Of a DNA stretch of 64,000 bases, positions 19,750 through 31,060 are shown in pieces. The stretch spans positions 1-64,000 of the forward strand of contig NW_003314343.1 of the NCBI RefSeq assembly GCF_000143415.4, read 5' to 3'. The notes below the pieces were generated by a model. It was given only the letters and a program-made list of their open reading frames with translations. It was not told the origin of the DNA and ran no database searches. The position numbers and the translations under genes are program-made. This DNA comes from Selaginella moellendorffii (taxonomy: Eukaryota > Streptophyta > Lycopodiopsida > Selaginellales > Selaginellaceae). Each line of letters starts with the position of its first letter. Positions within the stretch are counted from its first letter, which is position 1.

Positions 19750-20336
19750 TCAGTCAATGTGACACTTGAGAAGAAAAGTACATACATAGCCCAAGAAAAA
19801 CAAAACCTTTGTGGAAAAACTTCTACCCGTCATCGACCTGTTGTGAATGATGTTAAACTTGCATAGCAGACAATTCTCAACCACTTGTCTATGCAAGAAC
19901 AGTGGAAGTGGTGATTGCATGGTGGTCCATGGAAAATAATAAAAGTTTTTTCTGATATGAAGCCTTACCGCATCTTCCGAAGAGAACTCGCTCACGACGT
20001 CTTGATGATGATCAGCACGGTCTTTTTCGGCGATGGAGCCAGCTGCGTCATCATCGCTCCATTATATATACTCATCGTTCTGGATCCTCCAGGCCAGAGG
20101 CTTGCACGAAACCATTTGCTCAAACGTTTTCTTCTTCACACAGTTTCAGCAGAAAGGCTTCCACTGTCGTGCCTAGTCCAAACGCTACAAGAGCTCCACA
20201 CTGGCATGGATCTCCGCCACCTTTTGCCGCTCGTCTTCAAGCACAAAGAGACACGCCGTGCACGACATGTTTCCACACGTGTCAAGAACGTGTCAAGTTT
20301 GAGCTCCAAAGCTTGATCCGAACTCGAGACAGGCAT
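19750..20336 (-). pseudogene. Gene fragments, unrecognised
   Basis: On the minus strand several short stretches look protein-like but sit in different frames: one near 20,300-20,200 containing CTACLFVLEDERQKVAEI, and one at 19,995-19,750 beginning MSEFSSEDAVRLHIRKN with a hydrophobic tail. Stops and frame changes separate them and no convincing splice sites join them. They may be remains of one gene together with the fragments just to the right. Confidence 0.3.
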
Positions 20337-20383
20337 CCAACAAAGTTGTGAAAGCTAAACAATGGACATATCAATTATAACAA

Positions 20384-21197
20384 TTAGGGAACCATAATAG
20401 ACAGCGATATTCGTGGATATGGCTCGAGGTACGAGAGATCTACGCACCTTCGCAGCAAAGAACTCCTCACCGACTGGAAGCTGTGAGCCAGGCGATTGCG
20501 GTGGTGCCTCACACCAATCTCTCGCGGATCGTCCAGCTCGCGACATATCAGCATTCCCACCTCACCAGCTCGGTCCGCCATCTCCGCCAAGAGCAGCAGT
20601 TCATTGTCGAGGTTGATCGCCCAAGAGCAGTAGCTGGATCATCGTGTCGCGCAGCCGATCGCCCAAGAGCTCCTGAAAGACGAGATCTTTCCACTGGGAG
20701 AGGAGTCCATTGCCATCGCCATCGCTGGAAGGATCGAGCTTGAGGTAGAGCCTGGAGCACGGCACAGCGATGGTAGCGCACGCGAGGGAGTGGTAGTGTG
20801 GCGGCGGCGACGGTGGCCGCGATTGATCGAGTGGCACCGCCGAGGGAGAAAACGATCGATCGAGGAGTGCCAGGGATTAGGAGATCTAGGAGCCGCGGAT
20901 GCGGCGGAAGAGGAGGAAGGCCTTCGAGAGATGGAATGTGAGATGCGTCTTGATCTCCGCCACCGCGGATGCCAGCGCCATGGTGATGGGCTTGAAGAGT
21001 GCACGATCGTCCAGGCGGAGGAGGGAGTAGAGCTCGCGCTGGAAACCTGGAAGTGATCGAAGAGGGATTGTGACGAGCTGCTCGGCTTCCTCGTCCCGGG
21101 GGTTCTCCTCGGCGATTGTGATGCTGTAGCCCAGCTCCATGGGCTGCCAGATGTCCTCTTCCGCTCCTACAATGATGCCAGGAATCTTCATTTCCAA
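20384..21197 (-). CDS. Hypothetical minus-strand gene, several pieces
   Basis: The best piece starts with an ATG at 21197 and reads 103 codons (contains DIWQPMELGYSITIAEENPRD and an amphipathic KAFLLFRRI end). A second piece at about 20,755-20,601 reads LYLKLDPSSDGDGNGLLSQW and continues to LLLLGDQPRQ; it is preceded by a plausible acceptor CTCCAG. A third at 20,590-20,384 reads as a helical, Arg-rich segment. Local GC content is clearly higher than in flanking DNA, which favours real or recently lost coding function. I could not find a donor that joins piece one to piece two, so this may be a damaged gene. The family is not recognised. It lies divergently from the kinase gene, 340 bp away. 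Confidence 0.35.
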
Positions 21198-21537
21198 GGG
21201 TCAACTAAACAGTTAAAAAGCAACGAACATTCTAACTAATAAGCTATACTTTAATATTTTAATATAAATTAAAATAAATTGCTGCGTGTTGCATTGCAGC
21301 AATGTTTAGTTCGCTTTTGTATTTAAATATTTTCTATTATTATATATAATTTATTGTGATTTGTCCAATAGCTATACCTGCTTTTGTATATATTATATCT
21401 TTGATCCATATATGATCTATTATTTTTTATAGTGTGTGTTGTCTGCTATTATTTGTTTATAACCTTCTTTCTCCATTATTATTTTTAATGGGTTTACTTC
21501 TTCACTGTGATAGTCTATCAAAGGGGACGACTGAGAA

Positions 21538-24156
21538 ATGGCGGCTGCATCGGCGCCCCATTCGAATTCCCGACTGGGCATTGTCGAGGACATGGCGAAG
21601 CTGGGCGTCTCATTAGGCTTGAAAGCTAGGCTTTGCATCCGGCAGTGCACCCTCCTGAGCAAGGCGATGGTGGAGGTGAGTGATCTGGTGAGGGAATGTG
21701 TGCTCTTCATCACTGCAGCCATTGAGGAGGAGCTGCTTGCCGCGATGAGAAACGGGGTGGAGCTCATCCGATCTTGCAAGACAAAAGGGACCTGGTGGAG
21801 AGGGCGGATCTCTGTGGGTTGGGTCATCACAGCTCTGCTTCATGAGGAGAGACGGTCAGAGTTTGTGGAGGCTTACGACGCACTGCTGGAAGCTGCTCGA
21901 ATCGCAATCTCCCCCTCTGTGGCAAAGCACGGTTACACCTCATCAAGTGCGAAGATCATCATCGGGCGACTGATGTCTGCTCAAGAATTGCTGAGCAACG
22001 AGGCGGACGCAGACAGAGATGAGCTCGTGAGATTGATACGTGACAGTTTGATTCTTCCCAGAGGACTGAAGCTCCTACGCAGCAGGCTAGTCGGTGCTTA
22101 CCCTCAAAACCATCTGCTGGCTAGTGAAGACATCGAACGGGGTCAGGTGCTTGGCCAGGGTGCCTACGGCTGTGTTTACGAAGCCAAGTTTCTTGGAATC
22201 CCGTGTGCTGCTGTCAAGGATATCATTGTCGCCAGAAGCCCCGGATCGGTTCACGATCAGGATCATCTTCCATTCGAGATCCAGGCTCATCTCACTGTGA
22301 AGCATTCAAGCATCGTTAGCGTTCTGGGATATTACAGTACCACTCGCAGCAGCAGATCCTCAGGCAAGCATCAGCAGCAGCAGCAGATCTATTCGCTGCT
22401 GATGGAGAGGATGGATAGGAACTTGACCGAGCTCATAGAAGAAGAAACCAAAACGTTGAACTCGTCGTCCACATCAACGTCGTCGACGACGACCCCGCCA
22501 TTTGCAATGCGAGAATCACTGTCCATCATGCTGCAAGTCGCCGCCGCTATGGAGCTCCTGCACTCCAAAGACATGATTCACAGAGATCTCAAGACGGACA
22601 ACATACTCGTACGCCAGCACCGGGACATCGTCCGGGTGAAGGTTGCCGACCTAGGGCTGGCCTGCGTCCACCTTGGAGGCCTCCACACCGACAGGCGTGG
22701 TACCAAGAACTTCATGGCACCTGAAGTGTACGCGTCCGAGACGTACTCGAAGAAGGCGGACGTCTACAGCTTCGCCATGGTGTGCTATCACGTACTCACC
22801 GGAACGCTGCCGTTCGCGGACGTCCTACGCAAACCCATGCACGAGTTCTTCGCCATGGTTTCTAAAGAAAAGAGGCGGCCTGTGATTCCCGGGAACTGGC
22901 CGATCGACTTGGTGGAGCTTGTGACGTCCTGTTGGAGGCATGAGCCGGAAGAACGTCCGACGTTCGCCATGGTTACGGAGAGATTGAAGCTGATACGTGC
23001 GTCCGTGGCTACCAACATCAGCGTCGAGGAGGTAACGCTGTTCTTGAAGCAGGAGGAAGAAGTTTTTCCTTTTGTGGAGGAAAACGTTTTGCCAGCGAAT
23101 ACAACAGCTTCGTTGGCCCAGTCTGATCATCAATCGAGTTTCGTGGATGACATTATCACCCGGCTGATCGAGGTTCGCAATGGCCGCCCCGCATGCCAGG
23201 TGCAGTTAGCTGAGTCCGAGATCCGGAAGCTTTGCCTATGTGCGAAGGAGATTTTCCTGTCGCAGCCGAACTTGCTCGAGCTGGAAGGGCCAGTCACGAT
23301 TTGCGGTGCGGTTTAAGGCTTTGATTTATCTTCTGATTTTGGAAATTTTGTTTTTCTTGTGTAGGTGATATTCATGGGCAGTATTGGGATTTACTCACAA
23401 TCTTTCAGGATGGCGGGTTTCCTCCACTGACGAATTATCTCTTCCTCGGTAACTATGTTGATCTTGGCAAGCAGAGCATCGAGACGATCTGCTTACTCCT
23501 TGCTTACAAGATCAAGTATCCAGAACTGTTCTTCTTACTTCGGGGAAGCCATGAATGCGCATCCGTGAACAGAATCTTTGGCTTCTACGACGAGTGTAAG
23601 AGGAGATACAACGTTCGATTGTGGTTGACGTTTACAGACTGTTTCAGCACCTTACCATTCTGCGCCCTGATCGACGATAAAGTCCTCTGCATGCACGGGG
23701 GACTGTCGCCGGACCTGAAATCTCTGGATATGATCAGGGAAATCGCTCGACCGACTGATATTCCGGATGCTGGACTAGTTTGTGATCTTGTCTGGGCTGA
23801 TCCTGATAAGGAAATCAGAGGATGGGGTATGAACAATGAGCATAGTTACAGATTTGGAGCTGATGTAGTTGCGGAGTTTTTACAAAAGCACGACTTGGAT
23901 CTCATCTGCCGAGCTCATCAGGTACGTAGAAACACCAGCCGGATTCGAAGCTGCTGATTGAATCTCTATTTTTTTTTGTTCCTGACTTGATATTCTTCAG
24001 GTTGTGGAGGATGGATATGAGTTTTTTGCAAGTCGGGGGCTTGTGACATTGTTCTCGGCCCCAAAGTTTGCCGGCAATGCTGGGGCCGTGATGTGTGTGG
24101 ATGAGCAACTCATATGCAGCTTTAAGATTTTTAAGCACGGAAAAACACGGGTATGA
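21538..24156 (+). CDS. Protein kinase fused to a degenerate PP1-type phosphatase
   Basis: Three exons (21538-23305, 23365-23921, 24001-24156; introns 59 and 79 bp) give 826 residues with exact phases. Residues 1-190 are helical, reminiscent of the four-helix head of plant MLKL-type kinases. A TKL-like kinase follows: GQGAYG (206), Lys 227, HRDLKTDN (348), DLG instead of DFG (371), GTKNFMAPE and KADVYSF. From about residue 537 to the end the sequence is PP1 (ITRLIEV.., [19 protein letters not shown] 590-595). Metal and phosphate ligands are altered: GDYVDRG is GNYVDLG (Asn 619), RGNHE is RGSHE (Ser 651), the NDRG arginine is lost and the loop after SAPNYCGEFD is shortened. His at 593, 652, 700 and 774 remain. 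The intron after RAHQ matches plant PP1 genes. The kinase looks active; the phosphatase half probably binds rather than hydrolyses. Confidence 0.85.
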
Positions 24157-25681
24157 GTTATTGTTTCAGAGGTACGATTTTGTTTGGATAGATACTACAA
24201 TGCTCAGAAACTAACATTCTTGCTGCTCAGCTTTTTTCATTTCGACTTCACAGGACGAACCCCTGCTGAACTTATTCAGATAGTGGGCAGAAAACACTTA
24301 GTTTTACAAACGCCTTACACCTCAGACTCCAAATGCACGCAAGCAGCAGCAGCTCATGAGGTTGAAACTCGGCGTCTGCTAGAAACCGTTCCACATCCTC
24401 AGCGAAGAGGCCACCAACAAGTACGTTCCGCTAGTCATCAGATTCGTGACGCGAGGCAGAAAAACGGCGACACAAGGCTTGCAAGCGGCACAGTACCAAA
24501 ACCAAAGTCGGTTTCATACAGCGGGAAACGATTCCAGCTTGTGATCGTAAAGTCGGATTCAGCATCGCAGGGACACACCAACGGCAGTCCAATGCACAGG
24601 AAAAAGAAATCGATTCCCAAATTTTAGGGCGTTTTGGGTATTTTTCAGAATTTCATTTTTGTCGGGACGGTATATTCTGGTGTATTCTGGTATATTCTAA
24701 TTATTCTAATTAAATTCTGGTATATTCTAATTATATACCAGTGTAGTAAAATCATTAGTAGCTTCCAAAGAGTTCCAAAACCCCCTCAAAGCCGAAGATA
24801 TTCTGGGCTTGCCAAAGCAAGTCAACTAGAACTCCACAAAAAAATTACCAGATTCGAAAACTAAAAATGCCCAAAACAGACGCATGTAAAGCAGATCTAG
24901 AGTCCAGAAAACGAGAAACAGAAGGCTAGGAGATAGGGTGTAACCGCAGTTTTCCATGACTGTCATTTGCTAATGTGAGGGCAGATCCTACAAAATCCAC
25001 AATAATGAGCTGCATACCAGAAAGTTGCATATGTCCAGAATAAAAAAAACACCAGTAGTTCCCAAAACAGCCCAAAACCCCCTCAAACCTGAAACCTTTC
25101 AGCCTTTCAGACACAAGTTTACCAAAACTCCATTGAAAAATCATGAAACCTAGGGGAAACCAATTTGTATTCATCTTCCCTCAGTACATCCTATCCAAAA
25201 CTGAAACCACCTTTACTGACTGATCAAACACTGATTCATCAAGCTCCCAATTAATCTATGAGTACTCAGACACTGATTTATTAAAATTAATCTGTTGGAT
25301 GCATGAGTACTCTCCCCAATTAATCTATTGGATGCATGAGAGTGCTCACCTTGATGTATTCAGATCATATACCCTGAATTTATATTATTAAAAAAAATTT
25401 CAAAGATAAGTATATAATGCCTACAATGCATTTCCACCATAGAAATATGCAATCCATCTCCAACACAAATTGAATTATTCCAAGTATATTTTGTTTTAGG
25501 GTTAAAGTTTTCTTATCTTCTGCCCACTGGAATAGATTCTTTGAAAATTGTTTTTGATGTCAAAGAAGGGAAATGTTGTGACATACAGCTTCCTGCAACT
25601 ATGAAAGGGCTTCTACGGCTTTTTATTCACCTCACCCTCAGTTTCACTTGGGCATTCACACATTCTTGAACTACTGTTGGA
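24157..25681. other. Intergenic region downstream of the kinase-PP1 gene
   Basis: A 3' UTR-like AT-rich start, then a 147-codon frame (24184-24627) that is Lys/Arg/Gln/Ser-rich and not recognised. It could be an alternative last exon because ACACGG|GTATGA upstream and TTCACAG at about 24,253 are usable splice sites, but the spliced frame stops after nine codons. Further right are short repeats of TATTCTGG/TATTCTAATT (24,670-24,740) and two similar CCAAAACCCCCTCAAA-containing blocks near 24,775 and 25,070. Confidence 0.4.
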
Positions 25682-26835
25682 TGTAAGCCACAAATTTTCC
25701 TTTCCAATTTGCCAGCTTACCTCGTCTACCCGTCCAACACCGCCTTGGCTTTTGCTAAGTTCCCTTGCCAAGGTTCTCGCCTATGGTACTAGCTCCTACT
25801 TGGTCTCAGCTACTCACTGCACGAGCAACGGAGTGTTAGCCATCCATCCACAGATTCCCAAATCACTCCCAATCCCCCTCCCCGGGTTAGACTGGATTTA
25901 AGGTTCGGCTACACTCCCCGCAAGCACAAGCAGCCAAGCACACCAAGCTTCCAGGTTCCTAACATCCTTTGGTACCACAAGACTTGATCATGGGACCCTC
26001 TAAATCCCAAGTCTTGAGTGCAACACTTGCTTCCGGACGGCGGGGCGAAACACCGTGGCCTAGCGGCCCGGTATGGGTACCTCTCGCCCCCCACTTCCAT
26101 CCCGAAGGAAGGCCCAAGCCCCTAGGAAGGGCGAGGACCAATGAGCCGCATGGTACTCAAGTGGGGCACCACTCCACATGAGCCGGGAGCACCACAATCG
26201 GTTTCCCTTTCGGGAGTTGGAGCTGCTCTTGAGCACTTCCTTGGATGGCCCCTCCGGCACCAACCAAGTCCATGCTCACTCCCACCCAAGGCCCCTCGGT
26301 CCCAGTCCCAACCTCAAGTCAGTTTGGGAGCCCCACTGGAGAGTCCCTTCTAAACTGGTTCCTGGACCTCACTATCCCTACTATACTTTTGGAACCCCCT
26401 GCAGCCCCCCCCCCCCCCCCCCTGGGAGACGCACGCTTTGGGCTTTCACCCCTTGACCCGTATTAGTATTTGGATTTAGTCTCTGGCTCGATCTTGGACC
26501 TGATTTCGGATCCGACTTCGGATTCAGTTTCGGACTCGATCTCGGACTCGATCTCGGACCCGATCTCGGACCCGACCTCGGACTCGACCTCGGACTCGGT
26601 CTCGGACCCGATTTCGGATCTTGGACTCCGTCTCGAACTCGGTCTCGAACTCGGACTCGAACTCGGTCCCCGAGTCAGTCTCGGACTTGATTCTGGACTC
26701 GATCTCGAACTCGGTCCTAGAGTCGGTCTTGGACTCGATCTTCGACTTGGTCCCATCCGATGAACTCTTTGTCATTTTGGTCATGCTTTTGGGGTTCCTT
26801 TAGCCTACGACACCTCGGCGAGTTGGTTCCTTACA
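25682..26835 (-). repeat. Ty3 LTR (3' LTR of a minus-strand copy)
   Basis: The reverse complement of the LTRs at 7560 and 14577: starts TGTAAGCCACAAA on + and ends GGTTCCTTACA, including the poly-C/poly-G run (26,404-26,422) and the hexamer array (about 26,480-26,760). Full length, with the matching internal sequence continuing to the right. Confidence 0.93.
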
Positions 26836-27824
26836 ACTCCACCACCCATAGAAGAAGTTCGATGCCCACATCGAACATCTCGTTTTATCCTACGACTTGT
26901 TGACCATGTCTCCTGGGGCATCCCCCCACTTAGCGGTGTGCCTAAGTTAGCTTCCCCGGCCAAGAGCCCATGACAACGGAATATAGGTGTCCCTATACTC
27001 CTCACCTCACCACGCCCTAGTATAGGGTTGGGACTTGAACCCAGCCTTGCTTTACTAGGGGGTTGGGACTCGAACCCAACCTCCGTAGAATACGTCTACG
27101 GATTCGACATCCCCGCAGGTAGTCGGGCGCCTTCCTCAAATTCCCTTTGAGGTGGACGAATGCCGCCTCGCATTCCGCTGTCCATACCATCTTCCCTTTT
27201 CCTGTTTGGTCCGTTAAGGGCAGAGCTACTCTCGAATAGTGTCTGATAAACTTTCAATAGTAGTTGCATAGCCCCAAGAACGCCCTCAACTCATGTACAT
27301 TCGAAGGTCGCTCCCATTCCTGGATCGCTTGGACCTTCTCCGGGTCCACCTTGAGCCCGTCCTGGCCTACCACATGCCCGAGAAACTTTACCTCTTGTTG
27401 AGCAAAGTCACATTTGCTCTCCTTAGCATACAGTTTGTGTTCCCTTAGTTTCTCAAACACTTTCGCCAAGTGTTCGGCATGCTCCTCTAGCGTCTCGCTA
27501 TAGATCAGGATATCGTCGATATAGACGACCACGAAGTGATCTAGATAGGGTACAAAGATGTAGTTCATCAATGCCGAAAACGTTGCCGGCGCATTGCACA
27601 GCCCAAAGGGCATCACCAGAAACTCAAAGCTCCCATACCTCGTTCGACAGGTTGTCTTCTCGACATCTTCCTCAGCTACCCTGATCTGGTAGTATCCTGA
27701 CCTTAGGTCAATCCTCGAGAAGTATTTTGCCTTTCCCAACCTATCGAACAGGTCCTCGATCCTTGGCAAAGAGTACTTGTTCTTCTTGGTATACTTGTTG
27801 AGCAACCGGTAGTCTATGCACATA
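26836..27824 (-). pseudogene. Ty3 remnant: 3' UTR fused to RT by deletion
   Basis: On the minus strand, 27,824 to about 27,131 encodes RT from [11 protein letters not shown] through YIDDILIYS to the RNase H connection. It then jumps directly to the 3' UTR (26,836-27,130), so RNase H, integrase and chromodomain are missing. The coding part is otherwise well preserved. At 27,824 the pol sequence is cut off by the terminal repeat of the large transposon-like element. Confidence 0.85.
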
Positions 27825-27865
27825 AGCTCTATTTCGTTAAAGTGGGAATTGTCATTATCCCACTT
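27825..27865 (+). repeat. Left terminal inverted repeat of the large element
   Basis: TATTTCGTTAAAGTGG at 27,831 is followed by a CATTATCCCACTT block, the same order as in the right arm of the MITE (read on the minus strand). A CACATGCCATT half-palindrome follows at 27,930. Confidence 0.7.
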
Positions 27866-28265
27866 GTAAAATAAGGTTTCCAAACCTTTATATAGTATAT
27901 AAATATAACAAAATTCAACTGCATTGAGGCACATGCCATTTTATTTTAAACAAGGAAATGTCTACTCAATCACTTCTCCTCCCCCTGCCACTGCTTCACC
28001 TCTCTCTTCTCCTTGTCATCGTCGTCCAATTTCTTTTCATCCTTTTAATATTGGCTCAGTTGCTCCGAGTCTAGGTGGAGCCCAAGTCCCCATTCAATCT
28101 TTACTTTCCCCTTATTAATAAAACAACTTCATAGACTTCCAATAACATGCTGTAACACTTCTAGTATAATGCAAATCCTCTCAAAGAATTGTCTTTTAAT
28201 ATTAATACAATGGCATGGAACCCCATGCCATAATAAGTTACATTTTTAAATAAATACATGCCATC

Positions 28266-29128
28266 TCAGACTGTTATTTTTTGCCTCCAACGCCTATACA
28301 ATAATCTTGGAATTTCATCACTCTCCACACTATCAGGATTTAAACCCAATAGTAATGCCATCTCTTCTCTAATACGTCCACGCTCATGTTCAGTGGTCGA
28401 AGAACCCATCTGGTTGAGCAGATTATGGAGATGCGGATAGTGCTTGGCTAGACAATATACATGCCATAAATGATGACTGGTGTCTGTCCGATCAAATGGC
28501 TTCTGATATACCGTTCCATCTGCCATTTGGTTGATTTCTGCAGCCACCTCCTGGACTGGCCGGTTCTCTATCACCATCGCTTCAAGCCGTTTTGCAAAGT
28601 CCCCCAGAACATACGGTTTCTTCTCCCTAGTTTCCATACTGCAAGAGATGGGGTGCACTGCATATGTGTGCGTGTTCGCTGCAGTTTTAATCGGCGAGTC
28701 ATCGATGATGAGGATTTCACTTGACCTAGCAGTCCGGTTCATCACTACAGCCTCTGGCTTGACGAAGATGGGCTTGCTACCCCTCACATGGACCATAGTC
28801 AAGCAATCCTCCTGCGTTAGGAGAAAGTCAAATGGTAATATTACTCGCGTCTGATCGTGCATCATCTGTAGCAACGTTAATGCATTGTGGCGCATCATGG
28901 ATGTCCAAACTCCCAATTGCAAATTGAACCCGGCCCTCTGTTTTAAGTGTCGCATGGTCATTATTAGATCTCGCAGTTTCTCCCGTGTGATTAATGTGAA
29001 TCTGTCTCTTTTGACCAACTTGCGACCGCAGGCTTTGGAGGGTGCAGTGACATTCGAGGACGAGCCACGCTCATGGGAGAAAAGGACACCGTTCAGATCA
29101 AAAACGATACAGTACTTTCGCCGTGACT
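28266..29128 (-). CDS. FCP1/SCP-like HAD phosphatase domain (terminal exon)
   Basis: The exon begins after a TTTCAG acceptor and reads 287 codons. It contains the HAD motif I variant FDLNGVLF (the first Asp is kept, the second is Asn, as in many plant FCP1-like proteins), a motif II region (LGVWTSMMRHNA), and motif III/IV IIDDSPIKTA with the paired Asp. The C-terminal 110 residues are helical and unrecognised. NLI-interacting-factor type HAD proteins dephosphorylate Ser, classically in the RNA polymerase II tail; activity here is uncertain because of the Asn. It is probably the last exon of the minus-strand gene starting at 33,980, but could be a separate gene. Confidence 0.7.
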
Positions 29129-29209
29129 CTGAAATGAAATGCGTCAGCATAAAAAATGGTACAAGTCAATTTTACCATCTACAATATTAGCGAATGGTGC
29201 TCCCGATGG

Positions 29210-29763
29210 TCATTCAGAGGGTTTTGGTCGAGGAAACGTGAAGGGCGGAAATACTCTCCTCTGCAATGTGGGGTCAATCGCATCCGATGGCATGTGGGCA
29301 CATGCCATTTCAGCTGTAGACTCTGGTACAACTGGCTCAACAGTGGCATGGGGTGGTTCCGATGGCGTGTGATCACACGCCATTTCAGCTGGTGCCTCCG
29401 TTGGCAAAGTGGACATGACCGAACAGGCAGCAGGGGCGGTGTAGGGAGGTTCCAACGGCGCGTAGTCAGACGATTGGGCACACGTTGAGTCCGTTGGAAA
29501 TGAGGATACGACCGGCTTGGCGGCTGGGGCAGCCTCATGCGGGTCCAATGGCGCCTGGTCACCGTCAGTTGGATACGTGGACAAGATTGACTCAGTGGTA
29601 TGGGCAGCATCAAGTGGAGCGTGGTCAGCTTGCTTGGCGTTGATATGGATAGTAGCCTCCACCAGCTCTGATGACTCTTGCAGGCAAGTAGAGTCCACTG
29701 GCAGATCCATATGCATGTCCAAATATCTCCCTTTGATTGAGATGGTATCCTCCCTACTGGCTA
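29210..29763 (-). CDS. Low-complexity exon with repeated APLD/EP motifs, containing two palindromes
   Basis: It starts after a TTTTTAG acceptor (ASREDTISIKG) and runs to a stop at 29,210 unless an earlier donor (GTATTT near 29,255) is used. The body repeats loosely: HAPLD, QAPLD, YAPLE, HTPSE, each with STxPTD-like phrases, giving an acidic, proline-rich, probably disordered segment. Two copies of the element palindrome are translated here (as EMACDHTPSE and EMACAHMPSD), so the motif is not confined to introns. Confidence 0.5.
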
Positions 29764-30015
29764 CTAAAAACAAACTCATTAGCACATTGAATCGACTATA
29801 CTGTATTTACCATCAACTGCTATTGGGCGCACTGCTGATTCTGAAGGATTGGACATACGTTTCGACCCTTGCTTGGCACTATCCTTCCTCAACACTAAAG
29901 GCTAGAGTTTGTATCTTAATTCAACTGAATAATCTCTACTTACCATTTCTTCTGCGACCTACATGGACAATGTTAAAAATCGTAAAAGGTTAGGAATGGA
30001 TGTACTATTATTTAC

Positions 30016-30567
30016 CTGATGGTTTGTCTTGTATGACCTTCCTCCGCTGCTCTTTGGCCACCTCAGGCTGGCCATCGTCGTCATCATCGTCATCGTCGTT
30101 ATTGTGATCGTCACCATTGTGAGGACCATCCAAGTCCTCTTCGTCCTCCTCTTCTTCGTCCTCCTCTTCTTTGTCCTCCTCTTCGTCCTTCTGCTCTTCC
30201 TGCTCATTATCTTTCTCTGGCTCCTCATCCCCCTCCTGCATTTCTTCCATAGGCTGCTCAGGCTGGATGGCTTGTTTTTCCAGGACCATCTTGGGAAAAT
30301 CATCTGGCCGAGTCTCCATCTCAAAATACAAGACATCCATAGCCTGTTTCAGTGCTTGACCTAGGACCGTATCCTCACCCGACTGTCTTAACATGGTTTC
30401 TGCACGTTCTTGCACCCTTCGAAGACGACGAGATGAGAAAAACGTGGCCCTGACTTGAAAAGCATCCCTCATCCATTGTACCTCTCCATTGAGATTGGGG
30501 AAGGGGAGTCCGCCATAGGAATCTGAGTCAGGAGGTGGTGACTGGCTCCTTTCACTCAGCCCTTGAT
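30016..30567 (-). CDS. Acidic exon of the ParB-like gene
   Basis: Flanked by good splice sites (acceptor ATTGCAG, donor GTAAAT). It encodes a short structured part (GEVQWMRDAFQVRATFFSSR, helices with VQERAETMLRQ) and then a long Glu/Asp run, including eight consecutive Asp, before a basic end. Such acidic tails occur in histone-binding and DNA-mimic segments; the function here is unknown. A possible 15-nt micro-exon follows at about 29,943-29,957. Confidence 0.55.
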
Positions 30568-30614
30568 CTGCAATGAATGGCATGAGCACACACGCCATAA
30601 CCGCGAGGCATTAC
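30568..30614 (-). repeat. 47-bp intron built on the palindrome
   Basis: GTAATG donor, then ATGGCGTG...CATGCCAT (30,577-30,598), then TCATTGCAG. About half of the intron is the palindrome and it ends nine bases before the exon. Confidence 0.75.
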
Positions 30615-31010
30615 CTATCATCTTTTTGTTGCCCTTCTTCCTTTTCCAATCAAACGCCTCTGATCCCGACGACTGTCCAACGTGCTTTTGCTTTTTATGA
30701 CCACTGTCAGTTTGAGCTTGGCTGGTGCTTGCCTGTTTTGCCTTTGAAGAAGTGTCTCCTGCAAGGAATGGCATGAGACCACACGCCATTGCAAATATAA
30801 TTTGTACCTCCTTTTTTCCTATTGCTTGTCTGTTTGTCCTTCTTCAACGCGCCACCAGTGCGCTTTTCAGTCCTCGTGTCTGAATATTCACAACGATCTA
30901 TAATCAAAATGGCGTGAGGCCTCACGTGACCTTACCTTGTGCAGGTTGTGAGCTCGGCCTAACATCAGTAGCTGTTAACGCCGTTTCAGCATCTGGGGGT
31001 GGCCACGCTC
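30615..31010 (-). CDS. Three small exons of the ParB-like gene
   Basis: Exons at 31,010-30,936, 30,897-30,808 and 30,758-30,615 join in frame. They read Pro/Ser/Thr-rich then Lys-rich sequence (WPPPDAETALTATDV; KRTGGALKKDKQTSNRKK; DWKRKKGNKKM). No domain recognised; probably a disordered, nuclear-localising linker between the methyltransferase-like and acidic parts. Introns between them are 38 and 49 bp. Confidence 0.55.
30759..30807 (-). repeat. 49-bp intron built on the palindrome
   Basis: GTACAAATT donor side, palindrome (30,768-30,789), then TCCTTGCAG. Its 3' half is nearly the same as that of the next intron downstream (30,568-30,614), although the exons around them are unrelated. Confidence 0.75.
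30898..30935 (-). repeat. 38-bp intron made almost wholly of the palindrome
   Basis: GTAAGGTCACGTGAGGCC followed by TCACGCCAT and TTTGATTATAG. At 38 bp it is near the lower limit for plant introns. Confidence 0.7.
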
Positions 31011-31060
31011 CTGCATACAGAGCTTGTGAGATAACATTTAAACTTAAAGTGCGTACTCAC

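Noticed and set aside
28531-29613. Frames on the + strand and alternate minus frames over the HAD exon region
   Set aside because: The minus frame holding FDLNGVLF and IIDDSPIK is clearly the coding one; others lack motifs.
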